Below are positions 1-10,143 of a stretch of DNA of 64,000 bases, piece by piece (position 1 is the first letter of the stretch; every line of letters begins with the position of its first letter). The notes under the pieces were generated by a model. It ran no database searches, was not told the origin of the DNA, and saw only the letters and a list, made by a program, of their open reading frames with translations. A program made the translations under genes and the position numbers. This DNA comes from Roseovarius sp. THAF27 (GTDB lineage: Bacteria; Pseudomonadota; Alphaproteobacteria; Rhodobacterales; Rhodobacteraceae): assembly GCF_009363655.1 (NCBI RefSeq), contig NZ_CP045393.1:372001-436000 (forward strand), written 5' to 3'.

Positions 1-168
1 GGTGTTGAAGGCGCCGCGCGGCTTGAAGCTGCCGGTGTGCTGGGTGTGCTCCAGCTTGAGCTCGATGGGGCGGTCGAGGCCGAAGCCCGACACCTGCGCC
101 ACCGGGGTGCGGCGCAGGTACGGAGCGATGCGGAATTTCGCGGCGGCGATCTCGGTTTTCCAGTCCAT
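1..168 (-). CDS. Threonine/serine dehydratase, N-terminal part only
   Basis: Only the first 56 codons are in the window; the gene runs off the left edge. The reverse-strand translation starts MDWKTEIAAAKFRIAPYLRR and contains SFKPRGAFN, the motif carrying the lysine that forms the Schiff base with pyridoxal phosphate in threonine dehydratases and serine racemases. These enzymes deaminate threonine or serine to 2-oxo acids. The ATG is at 168-166 and the gene is divergent from the LOG-family gene that begins at 258. Whether it is the biosynthetic IlvA type or a catabolic dehydratase cannot be decided from this fragment. Confidence 0.85.
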   Translation of the reverse strand, partial: MDWKTEIAAAKFRIAPYLRRTPVAQVSGFGLDRPIELKLEHTQHTGSFKPRGAFNT

Positions 169-257
169 TTCAAAGCCTTTCCTGTATGCCCCGTATCTAG
201 GCAAATCGCGTGGAACCCTATACGGGTGGAAAAACGAACCCAACAGGGAAGTTCAGG

Positions 258-1076
258 ATGAAAGACGACCGCAATAGCCAGTTTCGGGACGCGCATTCCG
301 ACCGCAACACCGCCGAGCAGGTGCCCGACACGCCGCAGACCCGTGCGCCGGCCTACAGGCTGGCCTTTGCCGATGACGATTTCCTGTGTCGCGACGAGCT
401 GCGGCCCGTGCGGTTGCAGCTGGAATTACTGAAGCCCGAGATGATCCTGAACGAACGCGGCATCGAAAGCACGGTTGTCCTGTTCGGCGGTGCGCGGATT
501 CCCGAACCAGCGGTCAAGGACACCGCGCGGACCGAGACGCTGGCGGAGCTGTCGCGGTTTTATGACGAGGCGCGCAGCTTTGCGAAGATGCTGACCGAAA
601 AGTCGATGCAGAGCTACGGGCGCGAGTTCGTCGTGGCGACGGGCGGCGGGCCCGGCGTGATGGAGGCGGGCAACCGCGGGGCGGCCGATGCAGGCGGTAC
701 GTCGATCGGGCTGAACATCGTGCTGCCGCACGAGCAGGCGCCGAACGAATACGTGACGCCGGGGCTGTGCTTCAACTTCCATTACTTCGCCATTCGCAAG
801 ATGCATTTCCTGATGCGCGCGAAGGCGATCTGCTGTTTCCCCGGCGGGTTCGGGACGCTGGACGAGATGTTCGAGGCGCTGACGCTGATCCAGACGGACC
901 GGATGAAACGTGTGCCGTTCCTGCTTTTCGGCGAGGAGTTCTGGCGCAAGATCATCAACTGGGAGGCGCTGTCGGAGGCCGGAACGATCAGCGCCGAGGA
1001 CCTCGACCTCTTTCAGTTTGTCGAAAGCGCCGAGGAGGCGGTGAAGATCATCGACGATTGGTACGAAGAGCTTTAG
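258..1076 (+). CDS. LOG-family (TIGR00730) Rossmann-fold protein, probable nucleotide 5'-monophosphate phosphoribohydrolase
   Basis: The 272-residue protein carries the two motifs of the LOG family: [14 protein letters not shown], and PGGFGTLDE, which has the PGGxGTxxE signature of the family formerly called lysine decarboxylases. Family members cleave nucleoside 5'-monophosphates such as cytokinin ribotides to base and ribose 5-phosphate. An ATG at 210 is in frame, but 258 is preferred because the residues before it look like non-coding sequence and a purine-rich stretch (aggg/agg) precedes 258. The N-terminal 70 residues are longer than in plant LOG proteins, as in many proteobacterial members. 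Its stop overlaps the stop of the convergent apt gene. Confidence 0.85.
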   Translation: MKDDRNSQFRDAHSDRNTAEQVPDTPQTRAPAYRLAFADDDFLCRDELRPVRLQLELLKPEMILNERGIESTVVLFGGARIPEPAVKDTARTETLAELSRFYDEARSFAKMLTEKSMQSYGREFVVATGGGPGVMEAGNRGAADAGGTSIGLNIVLPHEQAPNEYVTPGLCFNFHYFAIRKMHFLMRAKAICCFPGGFGTLDEMFEALTLIQTDRMKRVPFLLFGEEFWRKIINWEALSEAGTISAEDLDLFQFVESAEEAVKIIDDWYEEL

Positions 1077-1612
1077 GCCCCGTCGAATTCGCAGAGGGTG
1101 TGGACGTCCATGCCGAGCGCCTCGATCCGTTTGCGCCCGCCCAGTTCGGGCAGGTCGATGACGAAGGCGCAGCCGACGATCTCGCCGCCCAGCCGTTCGA
1201 TCAGCTTGATACCCGCCTCGGCGGTGCCGCCGGTGGCCAGAAGGTCATCGACCAGCAGGACCTTTTCGCCGGGGGTGATGGCGTCGTCGTGGATCTCGAC
1301 GATGGCCTCGCCGTATTCCAGCAGGTACTCCTCGGAAATCACCTTGCCGGGCAGCTTGCCCTTCTTGCGGATCGGCACGAATCCCTTGCCCAGCTGGTGC
1401 GCCACGGCGCCACCGAGGATGAAGCCGCGCGCCTCGAGCCCCGCGACCTTGTCGATTGCCATACCGGCGTAGGGATGCAGCAACTGATCCACCGCAAGGC
1501 GCAGTCCGCGCGGGTCGGCAAAGAGCGTGGTGACATCGCGGAACATGATGCCTTCATGCGGGAAGTCGACGATTGTGCGGATGTAATCCTTGACCGTTTT
1601 CGCGTTGGGCAT
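1073..1612 (-). CDS. apt: Adenine phosphoribosyltransferase
   Basis: The 179-residue product starts [20 protein letters not shown] and has the PRPP-binding signature [14 protein letters not shown], plus the FRDVTTLF and GLEARGFI segments typical of Apt. It converts adenine and PRPP to AMP and pyrophosphate in purine salvage and is cytoplasmic. The start at 1612 is chosen because it gives the usual length; an upstream in-frame ATG would add 18 unconserved residues. The stop codon overlaps that of the convergent LOG-family gene by four bases. The MTA phosphorylase encoded about 3 kb away releases adenine, which Apt would recycle. Confidence 0.95.
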   Translation of the reverse strand: MPNAKTVKDYIRTIVDFPHEGIMFRDVTTLFADPRGLRLAVDQLLHPYAGMAIDKVAGLEARGFILGGAVAHQLGKGFVPIRKKGKLPGKVISEEYLLEYGEAIVEIHDDAITPGEKVLLVDDLLATGGTAEAGIKLIERLGGEIVGCAFVIDLPELGGRKRIEALGMDVHTLCEFDGA

Positions 1613-1801
1613 GGCGGTGTCTCCGGTTGGGCCTGTCCGCTCTTGCGTTTGGCGCAACTGGCGCAAAATCGCAAGGTTTGGCTGGGATCGGCACGGTTTC
1701 GGAGGTCAGGGAATTGATATGCAAGAGGGTTTGCCAAGGCTGCATATGCTTTGTATATACCTTGGCGAGCCGGTGACGGAAAACGCAAATCAGGAGCTCT
1801 C

Positions 1802-1969
1802 GTGGCCAAGAGTGACGACAAGAAAGCCGGGAAGAAAGACAGCCAGCTGATCCTGCGGCTGAACAAGGATGACCGCGACACGTTCATCGAGCTGTGCAAG
1901 GAGATGGACACCAGCGCGGCTCGGGAAATCCGCGGGTTCATCCGGAAATTCATCAAGAAGAACAGCTGA
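1802..1969 (+). CDS. Small ribbon-helix-helix-like protein, function unknown
   Basis: A 55-residue basic protein begins at a GTG preceded by a clear AGGAG (1792-1796). It has a lysine-rich N-terminus, then a stretch QLILRLNKDDRDTFIELCKE followed by helices ending in FIRKFIKKNS. A short beta-like segment followed by two helices is what Arc/CopG ribbon-helix-helix DNA-binding proteins look like, so a small regulator is plausible. There is no partner toxin gene beside it, so it is not an obvious antitoxin. Coding is supported by the ribosome binding site and by third-position bias; the function is inferred from the pattern only. Confidence 0.6.
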   Translation: MAKSDDKKAGKKDSQLILRLNKDDRDTFIELCKEMDTSAAREIRGFIRKFIKKNS

Positions 1970-1974
1970 CGCGC

Positions 1975-2448
1975 CTACCACAGCGCGGGTTTCGTGACCA
2001 TCAGCCAGAAGACCCATGTCAGCGCCGCGAAGGCGGGCCAGCCGAGGGCGAACCAGAGGCGGTAGGCGCGGTGCGCGGCCTGCGGCAGGGGGGCGTCGGT
2101 GCGCAGGGCCTCGGCGGCGAGGTCGCGGATGCGGATTTGCAGGCGCACGACGGGCGCCCAGCAGAGGAAGGCCAGCACGTACAGAGCGTAGGTCGCCAGG
2201 AGCCACGGTGCGAAGGGGTCGAAGCCTGCCATGTGGATGAGCGCAAGGCCGGTGAGCGGCTGCACGATCCCGGCGGGGGTGGTGAAGAGCCAGTCGGCCA
2301 ACACCACGCCAGAGGCGACGGAATGGATTGTCTGCACGCGGCCCGTGCGCATCGCCCAGACCATCTGGAACGCGGTGCCGATGCCGGTACCGAAGAGGAC
2401 GGTTGAGCTGAGGATATGGAGCCATTTGGTGATCAGGTAGGGGTCCAT
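1975..2448 (-). CDS. DUF2269 family integral membrane protein
   Basis: The 157-residue protein starts MDPYLITKWLHILSSTVLFG and has about four hydrophobic segments, matching the DUF2269 family of small inner-membrane proteins with conserved K-x-L-H-x-L near the N-terminus. No biochemical role is established for the family. It lies two bases downstream of the SDR-DoxX gene on the same strand and is probably translated with it. An in-frame ATG further upstream lies inside the preceding gene, so 2448 is chosen. Confidence 0.8.
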   Translation of the reverse strand: MDPYLITKWLHILSSTVLFGTGIGTAFQMVWAMRTGRVQTIHSVASGVVLADWLFTTPAGIVQPLTGLALIHMAGFDPFAPWLLATYALYVLAFLCWAPVVRLQIRIRDLAAEALRTDAPLPQAAHRAYRLWFALGWPAFAALTWVFWLMVTKPALW

Positions 2449-2450
2449 CG

Positions 2451-3731
2451 TCAGCGCTCGTCTTCGAGGATGGCGTGGACCGAGATGAGGGCGAGGATGG
2501 GCAGGTTCTTGAGCAGTCCGCCCAGGGGCAGCAGCCACAGGCCCGGGGCAAGGATCGTGAAGGCGAGGGTGTAGGAGAGGACCAGCGCCGCCTGAAGCCC
2601 GGCGACCAATCGGGGGCGCCAGCCGCGGAAAAGGGCAGCGGCGAGGGCAAGGTCCAGGAGGCCGCCCAGACGGGCCATCGCGACGAGGGCTGCGTCCGGG
2701 AGGGTCGTGTCAGGGATCAGGGGCAGGAAATCGGCGCGTGGCAGGAACAGGCCCAAGAAGCCGGAGGCCAGCCACAGAAGGGCCAGCACGATGCGCAGGG
2801 CCGGGCGGGCGAGGTAGAGGCGGGCATGCCAGAGATCCTGTGTGCCGGCCGGGCGGCTGTCGAGGAAGTTCGAGAGGCCGCGGGGTTTGTCCGGCAGGGT
2901 CTCGGTCAGCTTGGCATGGTCGGCCAGGACGCCGTTCTGGAGTTGCGCGACCGAAGTGGCGGAGATCGGGCCGAGGCGCATGGCGTCGCCAATCCGGCCC
3001 ATGGCTTTGGCAAGCCCGACAGGCAGGCGTAACAGGCGGGTGGAGGGCAGGCCGAACCAGGCGCGGAGGGAGTGCAGCATCCCGGCCTGGGTTACCGTCT
3101 CGGGACCGCCGATGTCATGCGGGCCGGGGCCGGGGGGATGGCGCAGCAGGTGATCGACGGCGCGGGCAAGGTCGGCGGCGTGGATCGGGTTGAACGTCTG
3201 TTGCCCGTCGCCGACGACCGGGGTGACGACCGGCAGGGCGGCCAGAGCGCGGGCGAGCGACGAGCCGCCATAGGAGGTTTCGCCCAGCACCAGCCCGACG
3301 CGGAGGATGGTAACGTCATGATCCGAGGCGATTTTCTCGCCCGCGTGACGGTACCGGGCAAAGTCGGTGGCGGCGCCGTCGATGCCGACGGCGGAAATGA
3401 GCAAGCCCTGCGCGTCGGGCAGCGCAGCGTAAAGCGCCTCCGGGGCGCTGACGTGGACGGCGGTGTAGATGGGCTCGGGCGCGTCGAGGACGCCGGCGCT
3501 GTTGACGAAGTGGGTGACACTGGAGAGGCGGCTGCGCCAGAAGGCTGGGTCGTGGGCCTGGGGGTCGGTGAGGTCGACCTTCAGTGTCTCGAACCCCATG
3601 CGTTCTAGGCGTGCGGTGCGGCGGGCGCAGGCGCGCACGTTCCAGCCCGCGTCGCGGAGACCGTAGGCGAGGTGGCGGCCGATAAATCCATCGGCCCCGA
3701 GGACGAGGACGGTGCCGGGCGCGGCGCTCAC
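2451..3731 (-). CDS. Atypical SDR (NAD-dependent epimerase-like) fused to a DoxX-like membrane domain
   Basis: The 426-residue protein starts at a GTG (3731-3729) that overlaps the TGA of the upstream LysE gene, which supports translational coupling. Residues 8-20 (VLVLGADGFIGRH) form the GxxGxxG nucleotide-binding loop of atypical, NmrA-like SDR proteins. The Rossmann domain runs to about residue 280. The last 120 residues are hydrophobic with about four membrane segments and resemble the DoxX-like domain often fused to such SDRs. The substrate is unknown. The same strand continues directly into DUF2269, giving a LysE-SDR/DoxX-DUF2269 operon. Confidence 0.85.
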   Translation of the reverse strand: MSAAPGTVLVLGADGFIGRHLAYGLRDAGWNVRACARRTARLERMGFETLKVDLTDPQAHDPAFWRSRLSSVTHFVNSAGVLDAPEPIYTAVHVSAPEALYAALPDAQGLLISAVGIDGAATDFARYRHAGEKIASDHDVTILRVGLVLGETSYGGSSLARALAALPVVTPVVGDGQQTFNPIHAADLARAVDHLLRHPPGPGPHDIGGPETVTQAGMLHSLRAWFGLPSTRLLRLPVGLAKAMGRIGDAMRLGPISATSVAQLQNGVLADHAKLTETLPDKPRGLSNFLDSRPAGTQDLWHARLYLARPALRIVLALLWLASGFLGLFLPRADFLPLIPDTTLPDAALVAMARLGGLLDLALAAALFRGWRPRLVAGLQAALVLSYTLAFTILAPGLWLLPLGGLLKNLPILALISVHAILEDER

Positions 3732-4351
3732 GCGGTGCGGCGCAGGGCGGCTGTCATCACGCCCATGCCCACGAGCGCCGCGCCGCCGCCGCGGGTGAGC
3801 CAGGTGATGACCGAAGGCCGCCCGATGGTCTGGCGCAGGCGGTCGGCCAGGATCGCATAGATCAGCGCGTTGAGCCAGGCGAGACCCACGAAGGTGGCGA
3901 TCAGGATGGCGAATTGCGGGGCCAAAGCCCTGTCGACGCTGACGAATTGCGGCACGAAGGCGATGAAGAAGGCGATGGATTTGGGGTTCAGCGCGGTGAC
4001 CGCGGCGGCGTGCCAGAAGACGCCGCTGGCGGGTTTCGCGGCGGTCGTGTGATCCAGCCCGGTGCTGGGCGGGCTGCGCAACAGTTTGATGCCGAGATAC
4101 ACCAGATATGCCGCGCCGATCCATTTCAGCACTGTAAAGAGCGTGGCCGAGGCCAGCACCAATGCGCCGAGCCCCAGAAGGGACGCGGTCATCGCCACGA
4201 GATCGCCAAGGGCCACACCGGTGGCGGAGGCGACGGCGATTCGCTTGCCCTGGCTGAGAGCGTAGGACAGGACCAGAAGCACGGTCGGGCCGGGGATGAA
4301 CAAAAGCGCGAGGGTCGCCGCCACGAATGTCAGCCAGAGATCTAGGGGCAT
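3728..4351 (-). CDS. LysE/RhtB family amino acid exporter
   Basis: A 207-residue protein with five to six hydrophobic segments starts MPLDLWLTFVAATLALLFIP. It has the family GPTVLLVLSYALSQGK motif in the first loop and ALNPKSIAFFIAF in the middle, both diagnostic of LysE/RhtB translocators that export amino acids or related metabolites across the inner membrane. The substrate cannot be predicted. It is 14 bases downstream of mtnP on the same strand and its stop overlaps the GTG start of the SDR-DoxX gene. Confidence 0.9.
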   Translation of the reverse strand: MPLDLWLTFVAATLALLFIPGPTVLLVLSYALSQGKRIAVASATGVALGDLVAMTASLLGLGALVLASATLFTVLKWIGAAYLVYLGIKLLRSPPSTGLDHTTAAKPASGVFWHAAAVTALNPKSIAFFIAFVPQFVSVDRALAPQFAILIATFVGLAWLNALIYAILADRLRQTIGRPSVITWLTRGGGAALVGMGVMTAALRRTA

Positions 4352-4365
4352 CGGGTTAAGCCTTT

Positions 4366-5238
<873 letters not shown>

Positions 5239-5306
5239 GGATGTCCTTTCCGCTTTGCCACAGCGAATACCGTGCGGCGCGGAAATTCAACCCTGAACGG
5301 GATCTA

Positions 5307-5495
5307 TCAGGCGCCGGCGCCCAGCGTGCAGAGATCGCCGCGGCCGGTCAGCGAGGTGATTATGCGGCCCTCGTCGGTGTCGCGGATGGCAAAGCCGTAG
5401 CCGCGCAGCCGGAACTTCCATTCCCGGTCGGAGACGCAGAGTTCGCGTTCGCGCATGACGAAGTTGCGGATGTCGTTCTTGGTCTCAAATCCCAT
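5307..5495 (-). CDS. Small conserved-looking hypothetical protein
   Basis: A 62-residue protein starts MGFETKNDIRNFVMRERELC and ends at a TGA at 5307. No signal peptide or membrane segment is visible. Codon bias resembles neighbouring genes, and a short promoter-like AT-richer stretch lies upstream (5500-5590). I do not recognise a family. It sits alone between mtnP and the repeat-bearing spacer before the MscS gene. Confidence 0.55.
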   Translation of the reverse strand: MGFETKNDIRNFVMRERELCVSDREWKFRLRGYGFAIRDTDEGRIITSLTGRGDLCTLGAGA

Positions 5496-5822
5496 CGTTT
5501 CCTACCCTTCCACAAATAGGTTGATGAAACAGCGATATTCACGGCACGTGGCAACAATCGTGCCGAAATGTGGCGCGGAGAAGATTTCTGCAAATTGCTG
5601 ACAGAATGGTTAACGGCGGGTCAGGGCGCCGAAACGGGACGTCGGTATCGCGTCGGTATCCGGGTGGTATGACGACGGTGCGATTTTCGCACGTTTGGCG
5701 GCTTGACGAACCGCACGGGGCGGTGCGGAAATTTCAAAATTTCCGCGCCCGGAAAATGCGCATTCTCCGGGGCATTCTCCGCGTGGAGAATGCGTCCGAC
5801 CGTGTTGTGCGGGCCGCCCCCG
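5496..5822. other. Intergenic spacer with palindrome cluster
   Basis: The 327-base gap between the small ORF and the MscS gene contains no convincing gene. Its left third is relatively AT-rich and could hold the promoter of the small gene at 5495. Its right half contains the palindromes listed separately at 5712-5795. Confidence 0.6.
5712..5795. repeat. Cluster of AT-rich palindromes (REP-like)
   Basis: Two perfect hairpins are visible: GCGGAAATTT-ca-AAATTTCCGC (5725-5746) and GCATTCTCC-gcgt-GGAGAATGC (5772-5793), separated by a ggaaaatgcgcattctcc stretch that can also fold. The same design, several short palindromes with AT-rich arms flanked by G/C, recurs at 37518-37592. This is a dispersed extragenic palindrome type, not a gene. 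It could also act as a terminator for the MscS gene that ends at 5823. Confidence 0.7.
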
Positions 5823-8063
5823 TCAGACGTCTGCGTCGTCTTCCATGTCGAGATGGGGATCCTGGGTTTTCTTGGTGTCCTGCGCCGGAGCCTGGCTGGA
5901 CCCTTCGATTGTTCTGGCGTCGTCCGCGGCGCGGTCGAGGCGCAGGTGGGTGGCGGCGCCGTTCTTGTCCTCGCCGAAATAGATGGTCTGGTGCGGGAAG
6001 GGGATCTCGATGCCGCGTTCGTCCATGATCCGCTTGCAGATCTCGTTGAAGGCGCGGCCGGTACCCCATTGCGTGCCCGGAACGGTCTTGATCCGGGCGC
6101 GCAGGACCACGGCGCTGTCGCCCAGGGACTGGACGCCGAACCATTCCAGATCGCCGGTGATGTTCTCGCCGGCTTCGCTGGCGCGCAGTTCCTCGAAGGC
6201 GTCGACCATGGCGTCCTTGCCGTCGTTGACGTTCTCTCGGTAGGCGATGCCCACATCCGCGACGAAGTAGGAATAATCGCGCACGTAGTTCGACACCATG
6301 TCCACGGAGGAGAACGGGATCAGGTGAACGACGGCGTGCACGTCGCGCAGGGTGACCGAGCGGATGGTCAGTTTCTCGACCGTGCCGGTGGTGCCGCCAA
6401 GCGTCACCACGTCGCCCACGTTGATGGCGTTCTCGAACTGGATGAAGATGCCGGTGATGATGTCCTGCACCATTTTCTGCGCGCCGAAACCGATCGCCAG
6501 GCCGAGCACACCGGCGGAGGCGATGAGCGGGGCGATGTCGACCCCAAGCTCGGCCAGCACGAACATCACGATGATGACCATGAGCGCGATGGTGGCGGCG
6601 TTGCGCAGAAGCGTCAGCAGCGTGATCTCGCGCGAGGTTGGGGCAGAGCCGAACTCGGGGTTCAGGCGGTAGTCGACCCATGACACCAGCGCCAGCCACA
6701 GGATCGCGCCGGCCAGCAGGATGAAGGCGATGCTGACGATGGCACCGGCGGCCCAGACGCCGAACTCGCTGCGCATCAGGCCGGAGATGTCCCACAGGCC
6801 GATGGCGTCGAGCGCGAAGGCCAGGACGCCGATCACGATGAAGACGCGCACGACCTGGATCACGCGGCCCAGAAGGGAGTTGATCCGCGGCTCGAGCGTG
6901 GGCATGCGGCTGCTGACGTTCATCGGCATGTGCATGCCGCGCACCGCGAAGCGCGAGAGCCCGCCCGAGATCAGCACGCCGAGGATGATGATGCCGACCA
7001 CCTGCGCCGAGCTGATCAGCAGCGGCAGGATCAGCCCGTCGGGGCGTGCGGCCACGATGACGGCGAGGCCCGCCAGGTAGAGCAGCACCGGGATGTACCA
7101 GTTGCGTCCGATGAAGCGCAGGGCGCTGGGCCGCTCTTCGGGGGCGGGGCCGAGGATCCAGCCCGCCACGTCCTTGCGCGAGCGCACCACCAGGATGGCG
7201 GCCATGGCGATGGCGATGAAGGCCAGCAGGGTCGAGATGCCCCGCCCGGCGGCATAGGAGGCCTGCCGGTTGACGATGGGGACGATAAGAAGCTGGCCAT
7301 AGCCGATCACCGAGGCGATGGCGCCGAACCACGAGGACATGCGCCGGGCGGCGACGTCGGAGATGGCGACGAAGCGCAGTTCGTGCGTCGAGGGTGCGAG
7401 AACCGCGCGGATGGCCACCTTGGCCAGTCCGACGAGCAGGAAGGCGTTGAGATAGAGCGTCTGGCGCACGCCGATGACGCCGGTTTCGCCGTACAGATAA
7501 AGCGCGACGAGATAGCCGAGGCCCCAGGCCGCGAGGACCACCAAGATGTCGATGAGGCAGGTGGCGGCGACCACCGCGAGGGTGCGCACGAAGCCCCAGT
7601 CATGGGCCTTGTCGCCCATGCGGCGATAGATCAGCCGCGCCCCGGCCCGCAGCACGAGGTAGGCCCCGACGGTGACGACGATGACCACGGCCAGCGCCTG
7701 AAGCGCCTCCCACAACACGTCGAGCTGCCCGCCATCGAGCGCCAGGAGCGTGGTGGGCAGGGCGATTACCGCACCCAGGGCGGAGCCGACGGACGTGGCG
7801 GCGGTCTCGAAGAAAGACTTGGTGAAATCGGCCAGCTGGCGCCCGATCGAGGTGTCTTCCTCGGGATCGACGACCTCGGTGGTGGTGGTTTCGGCCGCGC
7901 CGCGCAACGATTGGATCAGCGCGTCGCGGGCCTCGGGATTTTCGAGCAGATCAATGAGTTGCTGTGCCTCGGCAGAGGGCACGTTGGCCTCTTGCGCGCT
8001 GGCGGGGGTGAGGAAAAACAGGCCGAGCGCGGCCACAAGCAGAATACGGGTCAAAAGATACAT
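5823..8063 (-). CDS. Large mechanosensitive channel (MscS family) with extended N-terminal membrane domain
   Basis: The 746-residue protein begins with a signal peptide (MYLLTRILLVAALGLFFLTP, cleavage near ASAQ). A periplasmic segment of about 80 residues follows, then about nine to eleven membrane segments. The MscS core lies in the last 250 residues, with the pore-lining helix segment ASAGVLGLAIGFGAQKMVQD and the beta domain FENAINVGDVVTLGGTTGTV. Small-conductance channels release solutes on hypo-osmotic shock. The extended architecture resembles the MscK/YbdG-like large MscS proteins. It is monocistronic, with UspA 190 bases upstream. Confidence 0.9.
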   Translation of the reverse strand: MYLLTRILLVAALGLFFLTPASAQEANVPSAEAQQLIDLLENPEARDALIQSLRGAAETTTTEVVDPEEDTSIGRQLADFTKSFFETAATSVGSALGAVIALPTTLLALDGGQLDVLWEALQALAVVIVVTVGAYLVLRAGARLIYRRMGDKAHDWGFVRTLAVVAATCLIDILVVLAAWGLGYLVALYLYGETGVIGVRQTLYLNAFLLVGLAKVAIRAVLAPSTHELRFVAISDVAARRMSSWFGAIASVIGYGQLLIVPIVNRQASYAAGRGISTLLAFIAIAMAAILVVRSRKDVAGWILGPAPEERPSALRFIGRNWYIPVLLYLAGLAVIVAARPDGLILPLLISSAQVVGIIILGVLISGGLSRFAVRGMHMPMNVSSRMPTLEPRINSLLGRVIQVVRVFIVIGVLAFALDAIGLWDISGLMRSEFGVWAAGAIVSIAFILLAGAILWLALVSWVDYRLNPEFGSAPTSREITLLTLLRNAATIALMVIIVMFVLAELGVDIAPLIASAGVLGLAIGFGAQKMVQDIITGIFIQFENAINVGDVVTLGGTTGTVEKLTIRSVTLRDVHAVVHLIPFSSVDMVSNYVRDYSYFVADVGIAYRENVNDGKDAMVDAFEELRASEAGENITGDLEWFGVQSLGDSAVVLRARIKTVPGTQWGTGRAFNEICKRIMDERGIEIPFPHQTIYFGEDKNGAATHLRLDRAADDARTIEGSSQAPAQDTKKTQDPHLDMEDDADV

Positions 8064-8255
8064 GGGTCGTCCAGTGCTGGTCTTCGATTTGCCGGAGACT
8101 TAGCACTGTGAGCGGTGACAGCAACCTTGGCCTTGCGCGCACGGCCACGCCAGTGCCGAGGGAAACCGCGGCACCAGGGCCGGTCGGACCGGGATCGAAT
8201 ACCCGGTGTGGGGGGGGCCGGCGGGCCCGTTGCCGTGGCGGTCCCGGTGCGTGCG

Positions 8256-8669
8256 TCAGCCGCGGACCACGTAGACCGAGCACTTGGCGTGGGTGACGAC
8301 GTGGCTGGCGGTGGTGCCGAGCAGGTAGTCCTGCACCTTGGGGTTGGCCGAGTTCATCACGATGACGTCGACCTTGCGCTCGTCCGCGAGCTTGACGATC
8401 TGGCGGTGGATCGCGCCCTTGCGCACGACGGTTTCCACCTGGACGCCATCGGGCGGGTTGTCGCTGAGGAACTTCGCCAGCTGCTGGGACCAGTAGGCCT
8501 CGGAGTCGCGGATGTTGAGGTTGCGTTCCATTTCCGGGGCGACGGTGGCCACGATGAGCTTGGCGCGACGGCGTTTGGCCATCGAGACGGCCTCGTCATA
8601 GGCGCGGGTGTTGGTTTCGAGGTGACGCAGGTTCACGGGGCAGAGGAGCAGTTCGACGTCTTTGGCCAT
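8256..8669 (-). CDS. Universal stress protein UspA family
   Basis: The 137-residue single-domain protein starts MAKDVELLLCPVNLRHLETN and follows the UspA fold order: an N-terminal beta strand with CPV, a helix-rich middle, and a C-terminal VDVIVMNSANP followed by LLGTTASHVVTHAKCSVYVV. In ATP-binding Usps the last motif is Gx2Gx9G(S/T). Here the first two glycines are replaced (SANPKVQD), so nucleotide binding is uncertain. It is cytoplasmic, and homologues respond to starvation or membrane stress. Confidence 0.85.
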   Translation of the reverse strand: MAKDVELLLCPVNLRHLETNTRAYDEAVSMAKRRRAKLIVATVAPEMERNLNIRDSEAYWSQQLAKFLSDNPPDGVQVETVVRKGAIHRQIVKLADERKVDVIVMNSANPKVQDYLLGTTASHVVTHAKCSVYVVRG

Positions 8670-8740
8670 CGGGTATTCCAGTTTATGCGTGGTGGATCGA
8701 AAGCGGGCGGGATGGCGGGTGGCAGGGAGGTCGGCTCAAT

Positions 8741-8802
8741 GATCCCCCGGGGCTTGGTCCGGGGGTTTAAGAGAGGCGGTGATCCCGGGTCAAGCCCGGG
8801 AT
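8741..8802. repeat. Two GC-rich palindromes between uspA and rlmN
   Basis: The sequence contains CCCCCGG-ggcttggt-CCGGGGG (8744-8766) and GATCCCGGG-tcaa-GCCCGGGATG (8781-8803). The second type, ATCCCGGGTCAAGCCCGGGAT, is a frequent dispersed palindrome in alphaproteobacteria. They lie just downstream of rlmN on the minus strand and could serve as its terminator. A related hairpin is found at 18074-18094. Confidence 0.65.
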
Positions 8803-8812
8803 GCGATGAAAT

Positions 8813-9994
8813 TCAAAGGCCGGCCTCGGCCTCGATCTCGCGCCGGGACTTGCGCTGGCGTTCGGTGGCGGACTTGAGCTGGCCGCAGGCGGCCATGATG
8901 TCCTCGCCCCGCGGGGTGCGGATGGGCGAGGCGTAGCCGGCCTTGTAGATGATATCGGCGAATTTCTCGATCCGGTCCCAGTCGGAGCGCTGGTGCGGAG
9001 CGCCGGGCCATTCGTTGAACGGAATGAGGTTGATCTTGGCCGGGATGCCCTTGATCAGCTGCACCAGGCGGCGGGCGTCCTCGTCGCTGTCGTTGACGTC
9101 CTTGAGCATCACGTACTCGAAGGTGATGCGCTCGGAATTGGACGCCTTGGGATAGGCACGGAGCGCATCCAGGAGAGCGGCGATGTTCCATTTGCGGTTG
9201 ATCGGCACCAGCTTGTCGCGCACCTCGTCGGTGGTGGCGTGGAAGCTGACAGCGAGCATACAGCCGATTTCCTGCGCCGTCTTGTGAATCTCCGGGACGA
9301 TGCCGGAGGTCGAGAGCGTGATGCGGCGGCGCGAGAGCGCGATGCCTTCGCCGTCCATCGCGATTTTCATGGCGTCGCGGACGTTTTCGAAATTGTAGAG
9401 CGGCTCGCCCATGCCCATCAGCACGATGTTCGACAGAAGGCGCGGGCCGTCGGTGCCCATGCCGACGCCGGGTTTGGGCCATTCATCGAGATCGTCGCGC
9501 GCCAGCATGACCTGGCCGATGATTTCACCGGCCGTAAGGTTGCGCACCAGTTTCTGGGTGCCGGTGTGGCAGAACGAGCAGGTGAGGGTGCAGCCGACCT
9601 GGGAGGAAATGCAGAGCGTGCCGCGGTCTTCCTCGGGGATATAGACGGTTTCGACCTCGTGGCCGCCTGCGATTCGCACCAGGTACTTGCGGGTGCCGTC
9701 GGCGCTGACCTGGCGGTCGACGATTTCGGGCAGGTCGATGACGAATTTCTCGGCCAGTTCGGCGCGGTAGGCCTTGGAGAGGTTGGTCATGGCGGCAAAG
9801 TCGCGCACGCCCCACTGGTAGATCCATTGCCAGATCTGGTTCACGCGCATCTTGGCCTGCTTTTCCGGGGTGCCATGGGCGATCAGGGTGTCGCGCAGGG
9901 CGTCGCGGGTGAGGCCGACAAGGTTGATCGGCCCCTCGGGCAGCTTGCGGGGGATGGTCAGGACATCCTGGGTGATGGGCGCAGATTCGGTCAT
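8813..9994 (-). CDS. rlmN: Dual-specificity 23S rRNA (A2503-C2) / tRNA (A37-C2) methyltransferase RlmN
   Basis: The 393-residue radical SAM enzyme has the iron-sulfur motif CxxxCxxC (CTLTCSFC) followed by [16 protein letters not shown], the [13 protein letters not shown] segment, and the C-terminal [15 protein letters not shown] with the catalytic cysteine. RlmN methylates C2 of A2503 in 23S rRNA and of A37 in some tRNAs, using a methyl-cysteine intermediate. The start at 9994 ([11 protein letters not shown]) is preferred; an ATG four codons upstream is possible. Its promoter region lies between 9995 and the rpsU terminator. Confidence 0.96.
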   Translation of the reverse strand: MTESAPITQDVLTIPRKLPEGPINLVGLTRDALRDTLIAHGTPEKQAKMRVNQIWQWIYQWGVRDFAAMTNLSKAYRAELAEKFVIDLPEIVDRQVSADGTRKYLVRIAGGHEVETVYIPEEDRGTLCISSQVGCTLTCSFCHTGTQKLVRNLTAGEIIGQVMLARDDLDEWPKPGVGMGTDGPRLLSNIVLMGMGEPLYNFENVRDAMKIAMDGEGIALSRRRITLSTSGIVPEIHKTAQEIGCMLAVSFHATTDEVRDKLVPINRKWNIAALLDALRAYPKASNSERITFEYVMLKDVNDSDEDARRLVQLIKGIPAKINLIPFNEWPGAPHQRSDWDRIEKFADIIYKAGYASPIRTPRGEDIMAACGQLKSATERQRKSRREIEAEAGL

Positions 9995-10083
9995 GGCACG
10001 TCTCATCGGGTTGGCGTTGCGCCATCATATAGGCGCGGGCGGCTGATTCCAAAACGGGGGAGTGCCCCCTGAAATAAAGACAA

Positions 10084-10108
10084 ACCCCCGAAGCGGGTGC
10101 CCGGGGGT
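10084..10108 (-). terminator. Probable rho-independent terminator of rpsU
   Basis: ACCCCCG (10084-10090) pairs with CGGGGGT (10102-10108). Read on the minus strand, the stem is followed by a T-rich stretch (TTTGTCTTTATTTC). It lies 36 bases after the rpsU stop and before rlmN. Confidence 0.65.
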
Positions 10109-10143
10109 CGTCATGACAATGCGTGTGGCCCTGGCGGCGGGTC

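Noticed and set aside
1790..2650. Long minus-strand frame across the small RHH-like gene and DUF2269
   Set aside because: It is a shadow of DUF2269 in another frame, with arginine/proline-rich sequence typical of out-of-frame GC-rich DNA.
8175..8215. Segment gggatcgaatacccggt considered as a tRNA T-arm
   Set aside because: No cloverleaf could be built around it and the GTTCGA loop is not present.
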